Translations under genes and position numbers: made by a program
Notes under the pieces: model-generated
Told to the model about the DNA's origin: nothing
Database searches by the model: none
Seen by the model: the letters and a program-made list of their open reading frames with translations, nothing else
Shown: positions 1 to 7,548 of the stretch, in pieces
Layout of the letters: each line of letters starts with the position of its first letter
Position numbering within the stretch: position 1 is the first letter of the stretch
Assembly (NCBI GenBank): GCA_012799255.1
Contig: JAAZLQ010000107.1
Span: 8,460-72,459 of the forward strand
Origin: Bacillota bacterium
Lineage (GTDB): Bacteria; Bacillota_G; Limnochordia; DTU010
Direction: 5' to 3'
Length of the DNA stretch: 64,000 nt

Positions 1-91
1 TTTCACGATACAAACCATAAAAGCAGGATATTAACATTTCATCAAGAAATAACTATTACTAGTTTGGTTTGGGTACTTGGGGGGTGCTAGT

Positions 92-1312
92 ATGGAGTCG
101 CGCAGAACGGAGCAACTATACTACTTGACCATTTACATCGTTACCATTTTGGCTGCGGGTTTAGGTATTATTTTCTATAGTGGGCTGGCGTTAGAGAATT
201 GGGCGATCTTAGTCACCCTTGCTCTATTACTGGTTTATCTGCAAACAATTGTTGTGCGTATTAGTGAACGTATGGATTACTCGTTGGCTACCGCTGCTGT
301 ATTCCCCGTTATCTATCTTTGCGGTACAACACCAGCCATGATTATTAATGGCTTGGCCGGCTTGGCCGATGGAGTGTTCAACAAAAAAGAATGGCGCCGT
401 ACATTGTTTAACGTATCTCAGTTAGCCATATGCGCATTCGTGGGGTCCCAGGTCCATGGCTATTTAAACGGGACAATAGGTGGGAATGGGCTGGGAATGG
501 TAGTAGCCATGCTGGCAGGTACCCTTGGTTACATTTTCACTAATGTTGCGCTTGTGTCTCTCGTGGTCGCTCTTTGGAGGGGCGTTAGCTGGTGGCCTCA
601 GTTGCGTTTGTTAGCTGGACGCAGCCTTTATAGTAGTTTTAGCAGTGGTTTTATCGGAGTAATTTTTACGCTCTTTGTTATGAGCTATGGATTATGGGGT
701 ATTGTAGGTTTTGGCGCTCTTTTAGTAATGCTGACTGAACTATTAAAGGCAGCAGTGGAGGTTAGTAGCGAAAGGGCCCGCAGGAAAGAGTTGGAGGAAG
801 AGCTGGTTATCGATGAAATGACTGATGCCCTCAACTTCCGATTCTTGAATAAATGGCTTAGTGAAACTTTAGACGAAGAGCCTGTTTCAGTCTTGTTCTG
901 TGACATCGACGATTTTGCAGTCTTTAACAATAACTATGGACACGCCGCAGGCGATAAAGTTCTGAAACTGTTCGTGGAAACAATCAATCAGAATGTTAGG
1001 GCCGAAGACAAAGTTATTCGTTATGGGGGCGATGAGTTCGTAGTGCTTCTTCAGGGGATGAGTAGTGCAGGTGCCTCCAGAGTTGCCGAACGAATTATGG
1101 GTCATTTGCGATCTTTACGGGATGCCGCATTAGACGAACCAATCACGGTTTCCATAGGAGTAGCTTCTCTGCCAGAAGATACCAAAGACAAACATCAATT
1201 ACTTCTTTTTGCGGATCAGGCTATGTATGCAGCAAAGGATGCAGGAAAGGATACAATTTGCCTCTGGAGCTGTGCGGTTTCCGCTGTTGCAGCTACCACA
1301 GACCCTTGTTAG
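92..1312 (+). CDS. Membrane-bound diguanylate cyclase (GGDEF)
   Basis: Likely makes cyclic di-GMP from two GTP at the cytoplasmic membrane. The N-terminal half (about residues 1-220) is a run of hydrophobic segments like an integral-membrane sensor (MASE type). A short charged linker leads into a GGDEF domain with the metal-binding FCDIDDF motif, the intact active site YGGDEF near residue 312, and an RAED sequence five residues before it that fits the RxxD inhibitory site. An ATG at 92, eight bases after a GGGGGG run, is preferred over a TTG fifteen bases upstream. It stands alone ahead of glutaminase. It is the only intact cyclase in the window and could feed the c-di-GMP riboswitch in the curli locus; that link is inference. 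The sensed signal is unknown. Confidence 0.9.
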   Translation: MESRRTEQLYYLTIYIVTILAAGLGIIFYSGLALENWAILVTLALLLVYLQTIVVRISERMDYSLATAAVFPVIYLCGTTPAMIINGLAGLADGVFNKKEWRRTLFNVSQLAICAFVGSQVHGYLNGTIGGNGLGMVVAMLAGTLGYIFTNVALVSLVVALWRGVSWWPQLRLLAGRSLYSSFSSGFIGVIFTLFVMSYGLWGIVGFGALLVMLTELLKAAVEVSSERARRKELEEELVIDEMTDALNFRFLNKWLSETLDEEPVSVLFCDIDDFAVFNNNYGHAAGDKVLKLFVETINQNVRAEDKVIRYGGDEFVVLLQGMSSAGASRVAERIMGHLRSLRDAALDEPITVSIGVASLPEDTKDKHQLLLFADQAMYAAKDAGKDTICLWSCAVSAVAATTDPC

Positions 1313-1366
1313 GGTCTTTCTTACTACTTCTAGCTGGAGTATTGCACTAAGGGAGGAAAAAAGGCC

Positions 1367-2290
1367 GTGAATGTAGGATTTGACTTTACTACACTCCTGG
1401 AAGAAACTCTCCAGGAGAATAAGAAACATACAGAACGGGGGCAGTTGCCCAGTTATATTCCAGAACTAAAGAAGGGAAACCCCAAGCATGCAGGGATTGC
1501 TCTCCAAACAACTACAGGTCTATACGAAGCCGGGGATACTCAAGTGCGTTTTACGCTTCAGAGTATTTCAAAGGTGATCAGCCTCTTGGTCGCCTTGGAG
1601 CAACGTGGCGCTGAGGCAGTGTTTGCTAAGGTTGGATCAGAGCCGACTGGAGACTCCTTTAACAGTATAGTCAAACTGGAGACATCGGAGCAAAAACCTC
1701 TGAATCCCATGATTAATGCAGGGGCAATCGCTGTTTGCTCACTCATTCCAGGCGACTCTGTGGAAGAGAGATTTGCTTTAATTACCGATCTGCTGGAAAA
1801 GATCCTCGACCGTCCCATAGACATCGATGAGTCAGTATATCAATCCGAAAAAGAAACCGGGCATCGTAACCGTGCCCTAGCTTATTTCCTGAAAGACATT
1901 AATTGCCTAGAAGGGAATGTTGAGGAAGTTCTAGATCTCTATTTCCGTCAATGTTCTATTTTAGTGAATTGTGCGGACCTAGCCCGCATAGGAATGTTTT
2001 TGGCTACGAAAGGTATTAATGCGGCAGGTAATCCCTTGGTTTCCGCCCAGGCAGTACGTTTGGTTTCGACCTTTATGGTAACTTGCGGGATGTACAATGG
2101 CTCAGGTGAGTTTGCCATTCAGGTGGGGATTCCGGCCAAGAGTGGAGTTGCTGGCGGGATTTTAGGTGTGGTACCTGGCAGGTACGGTGTTGCTACCTTT
2201 GGCCCAGCGCTAGATCGAAAAGGAAATAGTGTGGTTGGCATTAGCATGTTAAAGCGTTTATCCGAGGTTTTGGAGTTTAGCATCTTTTAG
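1367..2290 (+). CDS. glsA: Glutaminase
   Basis: Hydrolyses L-glutamine to glutamate and ammonia in the cytoplasm. The 307-residue length fits the beta-lactamase-fold glutaminase family. Visible family motifs are the Ser-x-x-Lys catalytic motif in LQSISK (about residue 64), the NPMINAGAI block, and the glycine-rich KSGVAGGILGVVPG near the C-terminus. GTG start at 1367, with GGGAGG about ten bases upstream. It follows the cyclase gene by 54 bases and precedes the JAMM-LysM gene by 11 bases, so it is probably cotranscribed with the latter. A role in acid tolerance or nitrogen supply is plausible but not shown. Confidence 0.95.
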   Translation: MNVGFDFTTLLEETLQENKKHTERGQLPSYIPELKKGNPKHAGIALQTTTGLYEAGDTQVRFTLQSISKVISLLVALEQRGAEAVFAKVGSEPTGDSFNSIVKLETSEQKPLNPMINAGAIAVCSLIPGDSVEERFALITDLLEKILDRPIDIDESVYQSEKETGHRNRALAYFLKDINCLEGNVEEVLDLYFRQCSILVNCADLARIGMFLATKGINAAGNPLVSAQAVRLVSTFMVTCGMYNGSGEFAIQVGIPAKSGVAGGILGVVPGRYGVATFGPALDRKGNSVVGISMLKRLSEVLEFSIF

Positions 2291-2301
2291 GGGAGAGTGC
2301 C

Positions 2302-3282
2302 ATGGTGAAAGAACGCATAACTTTTTCCACCAGGAGATTTTTAGTTGGTAAGGCAGGTCCTTTCCCGCGCCTGGTTTTTCGTGAGGAAGTAATGTTGGCA
2401 CTAGACCAGTTCTCTCACCGGCATACTACTGGTGAACAGGGTGGATTTTTAATTGGTCGCAAAAAAGATCTGAAAACTGCGGAACAGTATGAGATCATTG
2501 TGGAGCGTTTTGTCCCTATACCTCAGAAAGGTGATGCGTCTCGCCTGGTGATTAACCAAGATCACTATAACAGTGTCAAACGGGCTTTAGGTGCCGGAGG
2601 TCAGGGTGAAGAGATTGTGGGATGGGCCCATACACACCCCGGTTTTGGGGTATTTTTATCACCTTTTGATAAAGAGCAGCATGAGCGCTTTTTCCCTGAG
2701 CCCTGGCAAGTAGCCTATATTATGGATAATCAGGGTCACGAACGAGCAGTCTATCACTTGGTTGGTGATGAATGGAACACCATTGATGGATATTATGTTT
2801 TACGGGATATGGCGGAAAACGAGGTTGGTATTGTTTCTGCCGATCGCTCCACACCGTGGCTCAAGGTGGTACTTGCGGTTTTGGTGATCTTTGTGCTCAT
2901 TGCGGGCGGTACTTTTGGTTACTCCATTGTTCGCCAAATGTTCTTAGAACCCACCGCGGTGGAGGAAGTTGTGACAGAACCTGAAGAATCTTCTGTAGCT
3001 GAGCCTGAACATGTATCCCAACCAATGGTTGTAATCCAACGGGTGGAGACACAGCAGCCCGAACCTGCTGTTCCAGCGCAGACAACCATTGCTCCCCCAC
3101 CTACAGTACCACGGTACTTAGACTATACAGTGAAGAAGGGGGACACTTTGTGGTCCATCGCCCAAGACCTATGGGGTGATCCGAGTTTGTTTCGCATAAT
3201 CGTTGAAGAAAACAATATTAAGAACCCCAGTAACATCGCAGTGGGCACTGTTTTGCGGGTACCTGCTGACCCCAAGCGCTGA
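2302..3282 (+). CDS. JAMM/MPN metalloprotease-like protein with membrane anchor and LysM
   Basis: The N-terminal 170 residues carry a complete JAMM zinc motif: Glu45 in GEQGG, then HTHPGFGVFLSPFD (His110, His112, Ser120, Asp123; H-x-H-x10-D spacing). A transmembrane helix follows at about 188-208, then a Pro/Glu/Val-rich linker, and a C-terminal LysM (about 275-322, starting YTVKKGDTLWSIAQ). The layout implies a cytoplasmic isopeptidase/peptidase domain and an extracytoplasmic peptidoglycan-binding LysM on one chain. JAMM enzymes cleave isopeptide bonds or the C-termini of ubiquitin-like or sulfur-carrier proteins; the substrate here is unknown. ATG start with a GGGGAGAG ribosome site. The fusion is unusual and is listed as a finding. 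Confidence 0.85.
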   Translation: MVKERITFSTRRFLVGKAGPFPRLVFREEVMLALDQFSHRHTTGEQGGFLIGRKKDLKTAEQYEIIVERFVPIPQKGDASRLVINQDHYNSVKRALGAGGQGEEIVGWAHTHPGFGVFLSPFDKEQHERFFPEPWQVAYIMDNQGHERAVYHLVGDEWNTIDGYYVLRDMAENEVGIVSADRSTPWLKVVLAVLVIFVLIAGGTFGYSIVRQMFLEPTAVEEVVTEPEESSVAEPEHVSQPMVVIQRVETQQPEPAVPAQTTIAPPPTVPRYLDYTVKKGDTLWSIAQDLWGDPSLFRIIVEENNIKNPSNIAVGTVLRVPADPKR

Positions 3283-3342
3283 TTTCGTTGTAGATACTGA
3301 AAAGTCAGCCATATGTGTTTTAATTTTATGTAACTCCAAAAA

Positions 3343-3804
3343 TTGCAGGACTTCTCGAACTTTCCTCGAATAGAATTAACAACCGGGGGGGTTGAGGAGG
3401 TTAGGCATATCAAAAGATTGGATCCTTTATTCGTACAGTCATCGTTAGATTTTTTGGGAAAGGCTTGTGAAGAACAGCTTCACCTGAGGATAAAAATCGC
3501 TGTTGATTGTGTGGAAAAAGGCTATGCCACCCATGATCAAGTGGCGCATTTTTTGGATTTGAGTCTCGAATTGTGGAAACAGTTCTACGAGAACTTCCAA
3601 GAAGGCGACGTTAAGAGGGTTCCTGAATCTCTAAGGCGTCTAATTCCAATCGGAGACCTCAAGTTTTTCACGGGTTTTACTGACGAGCAATTGAGTATGT
3701 TGGAGCGGGCAGTGGATCGGCTCATGCCGCACAACCTTGAAAATATGCTGTGCAGTGCGTTTGTTGTACTGGAAGGGCAGCAACAATACTCAGTAACTCG
3801 CTAA
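3343..3804 (+). CDS. Hypothetical protein, helical
   Basis: Not recognised. Up to 153 residues, mostly charged helical sequence without membrane segments, signal peptide or metal motif. The start is uncertain. The longest frame begins with TTG at 3343, which has no ribosome site. A strong GAGGAGG at 3394-3400 lies eight bases before an ATC codon at 3409 in the same frame, and about seventeen before a TTG at 3418. The protein may therefore begin at 3409 with a rare ATC start, or at 3418. It ends just before a bidirectional terminator shared with thrS. Confidence 0.6.
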   Translation: MQDFSNFPRIELTTGGVEEVRHIKRLDPLFVQSSLDFLGKACEEQLHLRIKIAVDCVEKGYATHDQVAHFLDLSLELWKQFYENFQEGDVKRVPESLRRLIPIGDLKFFTGFTDEQLSMLERAVDRLMPHNLENMLCSAFVVLEGQQQYSVTR

Positions 3805-3816
3805 CTAACCTTCGAA

Positions 3817-3853
3817 AAAAGTCGATAGACCTAATGGCCTATCGACTTAATTT
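3817..3853. terminator. Bidirectional intrinsic terminator
   Basis: Stem AAGTCGATAG (3819-3828) pairs with CTATCGACTT (3839-3848). Plus-strand transcripts end in AATTTTT and minus-strand transcripts in TTTTTT, so it serves both the hypothetical gene to the left and thrS to the right. It touches the thrS stop codon. Confidence 0.85.
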
Positions 3854-5587
3854 TTAGTTGTTTGTCTTTTCTGCGATTTCAGCTGTAATCTTGTTCAAAA
3901 AGTCTTGCACATCCAAAGAGCCTAGATCGCCCTGCCGCCGATGTCGTACTGAAACTTGGTTTGCTTCCTTTTCCTTTTGCCCCACAATGAGCATATACGG
4001 AATCTGTTGTAATTGCGCTTCGCGAATCTTCTTGCCAAGCTTCTCATCTCGGCGATCTACCTCAACTCTCACGCCCTCTGCAAACAAGGTCTCTGCGACC
4101 TCATTGGCATACTCTAGATAATCATCACCAACCGGAATAACCTGAGCCTGTACGGGAGCTAGCCAAGTTGGGAAAGCTCCTGCAGTGTGTTCTGTTAGGA
4201 TGGCCATAAAGCGCTCCAGAGCACCATAGAGTACCCGATGGATGATAACTGGACGTTTTCTTTCGTTGTTCTCGTCAATATAGGTTAGGTCAAAACGTTC
4301 AGGCATAGCGAAGTCTAGCTGGATTGTTGCACACTGCCAAGTCCGTCCGAGACTGTCTTCTAAATGGAAGTCAATCTTTGGTCCATAAAAAGCTCCGTCG
4401 CCCTCATTAACCACGTAGTCCAGTTCTTTTGCTTCTAGCGATGCCCGAAGTGCATCAATTGCTTGATCCCACATCGCATCATCGCCGATGGCATTATCTG
4501 GCTTGGTGGATAGCTCCACATGATACTTGAAGCCGAATACCTTATAGACATCATCTACAAAATCAATTACCGCTTCGATTTCCTCCTGGATTTGGGAGGG
4601 TAGCATGAAGATATGGGCATCATCTTGAGTAAACGCCCTAACCCGCATGAGACCATGGAGAGTACCAGAGAGTTCATGCCGATGCACTAGACCCATTTCT
4701 GCCATGCGAATTGGCAGATCGCGGTACGAGTGGAGTTTGCGTTTGTAAAGCAACATAGCCCCAGGGCAGTTCATAGGCTTTATGGCAAAAGTCTGCTCAT
4801 CAATGCTGGAGAAGTACATATTGTCTTTGTAATTATCCCAGTGACCAGATCTATGCCAGAGATCCTCATGTAGCATAATGGGGGTTTTGATTTCCACATA
4901 GCCCCGCTTGCGATGCTCTTCACGCCAATATTGCTCCAACTCATTGCGTAGGACCATACCTTTTGGATGGAAGAAGGGGAAACCAGGTCCCTCATCTTGG
5001 ATACTGAACAAGTCAAGGTCGCGTCCTAGACGTCTATGATCACGCTTGGCAGCTTCTTCCAACATTGCCAAATGGGTCTTCAGGTCTTTTTTATTTAAGA
5101 AGGCGGTTCCATAGATCCTTTGTAGCATAGGCCGATTGGAATCTCCGCGCCAATAAGCACCTGCAATACTCTGGAGCTTAAAATGCTTTACTTTCGAGGT
5201 GCGTTCCAGATGAGGACCCCGACATAAGTCTACAAAGTCCCCTTGACGATAGATGCTCACGCCTTCGTCAAGACCCTCCAAAAGCTCCAGTTTATAATCT
5301 TGGTTTTGGGCCTTAAATAGTTCTACTGCGTCTTGATTCGTTATTTCTTCCCGCACAATGGGGAGATCCTCCGCAATAATCTTTTCCATTTCGGCCTCGA
5401 TTTTCTCCAAATCCTCCGGAGTGAACCGATGCTCTAAATCAAAGTCATAATAGAATCCGTTCTTGATCACTGGTCCAATGGCTATTTTGGTTCCAGGCCA
5501 TAATCTAAGAACTGCCTGCGCCATTATGTGGGCAGTAGTATGGCGTAAAACCTCCTCTTGATTGATCATACCGATGTTTTCGTCCAT
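3854..5587 (-). CDS. thrS: Threonyl-tRNA synthetase lacking the TGS domain
   Basis: Charges tRNA-Thr with threonine. At 577 residues it is about 60 shorter than the usual enzyme: it begins directly at the editing domain (HTTAHIMAQAV, then CRGPHL), so the N-terminal TGS domain is absent. The class II catalytic core is complete: zinc ligand Cys in MNCPGAM, motif 2 around HRHELSG, His in TQDDAHIF, motif 3 near the end of the core, then the anticodon-binding domain. ATG start with AAAGGAG ten bases upstream. Expression is controlled by the T-box leader immediately upstream. Confidence 0.97.
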   Translation of the reverse strand: MDENIGMINQEEVLRHTTAHIMAQAVLRLWPGTKIAIGPVIKNGFYYDFDLEHRFTPEDLEKIEAEMEKIIAEDLPIVREEITNQDAVELFKAQNQDYKLELLEGLDEGVSIYRQGDFVDLCRGPHLERTSKVKHFKLQSIAGAYWRGDSNRPMLQRIYGTAFLNKKDLKTHLAMLEEAAKRDHRRLGRDLDLFSIQDEGPGFPFFHPKGMVLRNELEQYWREEHRKRGYVEIKTPIMLHEDLWHRSGHWDNYKDNMYFSSIDEQTFAIKPMNCPGAMLLYKRKLHSYRDLPIRMAEMGLVHRHELSGTLHGLMRVRAFTQDDAHIFMLPSQIQEEIEAVIDFVDDVYKVFGFKYHVELSTKPDNAIGDDAMWDQAIDALRASLEAKELDYVVNEGDGAFYGPKIDFHLEDSLGRTWQCATIQLDFAMPERFDLTYIDENNERKRPVIIHRVLYGALERFMAILTEHTAGAFPTWLAPVQAQVIPVGDDYLEYANEVAETLFAEGVRVEVDRRDEKLGKKIREAQLQQIPYMLIVGQKEKEANQVSVRHRRQGDLGSLDVQDFLNKITAEIAEKTNN

Positions 5588-5609
5588 TTACAGTTCGCTC
5601 CTTTCTTTG

Positions 5610-5880
5610 TTTTTGGGTAATAAAAAAACCTCCATCCACAATGGGACGAGGTTGTCGCGGTTCCACCCAAATTGATCGCCTAGCGATCCACTTATTGCGC
5701 AGATAACGGTGCCCCGGCCTCGCTTACTACAAGTTCAGCGGGCGACTCCTAGGTGGTTTTCACCAAAACGCCCCTGGGGGAGTTTTCAGCACCAGTAGCT
5801 AGATTAGCTTTCTGGACTCCCTTCTCTGTCAGGTTAATAGAGGTTACTTTTCCTAATCATTGTCGTTTACTCTATTGCCC
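5610..5880 (-). promoter_or_regulatory. T-box riboswitch, threonine type
   Basis: Read on the minus strand, the leader contains the conserved T-box sequence GGGTGGAACCGCG (5656-5668), which pairs with the tRNA acceptor end. It is followed by a terminator hairpin and TTTTTTT run at about 5622-5650. Stem I features lie upstream, including AGAGAAGGGAG and an ACCACC segment that could supply the ACC (Thr) specifier. Uncharged tRNA-Thr should stabilise the antiterminator and switch on thrS. The specifier was read by eye and is the least certain point. Confidence 0.93.
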
Positions 5881-5882
5881 TT

Positions 5883-5912
5883 AGGATAATTCTCTTTCCC
5901 GCGTTTGTCAAG
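5883..5912 (-). promoter_or_regulatory. SigmaA-type promoter of thrS
   Basis: On the minus strand TTGACA (5907-5912), a 17-base spacer and TATCCT (5883-5888) lie just upstream of the T-box leader. The -35 box is perfect and the -10 box matches four of six positions. Confidence 0.75.
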
Positions 5913-5919
5913 GGCCATT

Positions 5920-7242
5920 TTAGGAAGATTTGAAGCCCAACTTTTCGGTTTGCTTTTGCCAATAACGCCTAAATCTCAGGCTTCCCTTAAATTGGCCTGC
6001 GTTAATTCTGTTCCGGGCAACAGTCGTATGAACTAGCTTTTGTTCTTCCGCCCAGAACTGAGTCATGATCTTATTGAGCTGGTTTGAATCTACGTCAGAT
6101 AACTCCAAAGCCGAGACCTGGGTTAATGCCTGTTGTTCTAACTCGTTCGCTTTTTGTAGGTAAGCACCGAGCTTAAAAACCTTGTTTTGCAAAACGAGGC
6201 GGTGAAGTTCTTCACGGAGTAACCAGAAATCCAAGGCTTCTTGTTCCTGCTCTACGGTGAAGATGGTATCATTATTGGTCATCCAGTAGGGCTTGAAAAT
6301 GGAGATACAAGGGGTAGAACTGCCCGTTAGCCAATAGGTATCTAATTCATCACTCAAAGAGGCCACGTAACTACCTGTGGTATGATCACCAACCAGGCCA
6401 CCCCCATGCATGCATACGCTACCTAGTGCAGGACGATCAAAGGGTCTATGTTGGCCATACTTGGCTTCATGGGAACGGAGAATTTCCATCATGGTTTCCA
6501 CAGTGATTTGGCCTTTTTCTTGTTGCAGACGACTTGAGCAGGCGCGTCCACGGCTCTCGGAGCCGCTGAATCTTGTGATCAGGGGGTTGGAGTAACACTT
6601 GGCAAAGTGGAAATCATTCTCTGATTTGCACCACCTTTTTGAAACGGCATAGTCGATTAGTTTGGGGTGGGCTTTATCAAAATCCTTACCGATACTCAAA
6701 CGGTTAGAGATTGCTCGCACATCTCTTACTCTTTCGGCAGCCCAATATGGGCCGGCAGTTTCTAACACCCAGGCAGAATTACGGTCAGCGATCAAAAAAG
6801 AGTTGTGATAGACAAACGTCTTCTCATATCCACAGTTGCCTCCTTGACCGTATTTTTCCAAAAGTTCAATAATCAGATCCAACGCTTCTGCACTGGTCTG
6901 ACAGCGTTCTAGGGCTAGGCGCACCATGTCCATGCCCAAGAGGCTAGGGGGGCCCTGCTTTACCTTGGTAAACACCGCTTCGTTCCCAATATTGAGGCCA
7001 AATTCGTTGGCGCCCATCTCAGCTCCCCACATCCAAGATGGTTTTAGTAGGAGCACATCAAAGGTTTCGCGAACTTGATCAATGGTGATATAGGTACACT
7101 TAACCTTAGCTCCTTCTGGATACTTTTGGCGTGGTATGCGAATCATGAGATGGGGTTCATTGGGCTGACGATCGCTGTTTTTGGCAAAGATCACCTTTCC
7201 ATCCTTGGTGGAATTACCAAGGGCTACCATGGTGTCGCACAT
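5920..7242 (-). CDS. C69-family dipeptidase / secernin-like Ntn hydrolase
   Basis: The protein starts MCDTMVALG, so Cys2 would become the N-terminal nucleophile after Met removal, as in secernins and C69 peptidases. The following FAKNSDRQPNEP block and the later GGNCGYEK and WVLETAG segments are typical of that family. 440 residues, no signal peptide, so probably cytoplasmic. The reaction is most likely hydrolysis of small peptides or amides; the true substrate cannot be read from sequence. ATG start with a GGAGGAA ribosome site. It is transcribed toward the thrS promoter and ends inside it, so its 3' end and that promoter are packed together. Confidence 0.85.
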   Translation of the reverse strand: MCDTMVALGNSTKDGKVIFAKNSDRQPNEPHLMIRIPRQKYPEGAKVKCTYITIDQVRETFDVLLLKPSWMWGAEMGANEFGLNIGNEAVFTKVKQGPPSLLGMDMVRLALERCQTSAEALDLIIELLEKYGQGGNCGYEKTFVYHNSFLIADRNSAWVLETAGPYWAAERVRDVRAISNRLSIGKDFDKAHPKLIDYAVSKRWCKSENDFHFAKCYSNPLITRFSGSESRGRACSSRLQQEKGQITVETMMEILRSHEAKYGQHRPFDRPALGSVCMHGGGLVGDHTTGSYVASLSDELDTYWLTGSSTPCISIFKPYWMTNNDTIFTVEQEQEALDFWLLREELHRLVLQNKVFKLGAYLQKANELEQQALTQVSALELSDVDSNQLNKIMTQFWAEEQKLVHTTVARNRINAGQFKGSLRFRRYWQKQTEKLGFKSS

Positions 7243-7548
7243 ATAGATTCCTCCTTGATAAGGATCTTTTGCTGTTAACTTCTGTTTAGGTAGGGTGTTT
7301 CCCTTGTGGCAAAGTAGGTGCTACCCGATGTTTCTAGAAGGCGATAAACGACGAGCGGTACCGATAACTGTCGGTAAAGGGAGGAAAACGAACCAAAATG
7401 ACTGGAACTCGTAAGAAGGACTTTTTGCTTGTTGTTTCACAAAAGGATATAGTGATAGACGTAACAATATCAGGATATAACCCTATATTTATGCCTGTCT
7501 GGCTGCAATCATGATTGAACGATTTCGTTCGGTGGAGGATGGATCTTA
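7243..7548. other. Intergenic region, no clear gene
   Basis: About 300 bases between divergent genes. On the plus strand there is a perfect small hairpin, TACCGA-TAACTG-TCGGTA (7359-7376), followed by GGGAGG and a 38-codon open frame (7398-7514, ATG start, 13 bases after the GGGAGG). The frame has no recognisable motif and may be chance. No known riboswitch consensus was matched. A GTGGAGG-like site at about 7532 serves the antiporter gene downstream. Confidence 0.4.

Noticed and set aside
7398..7514. 38-codon open frame as a small gene
   Set aside because: ATG start is 13 bases from a GGGAGG, but the product has no recognisable motif and the frame is short enough to be chance.
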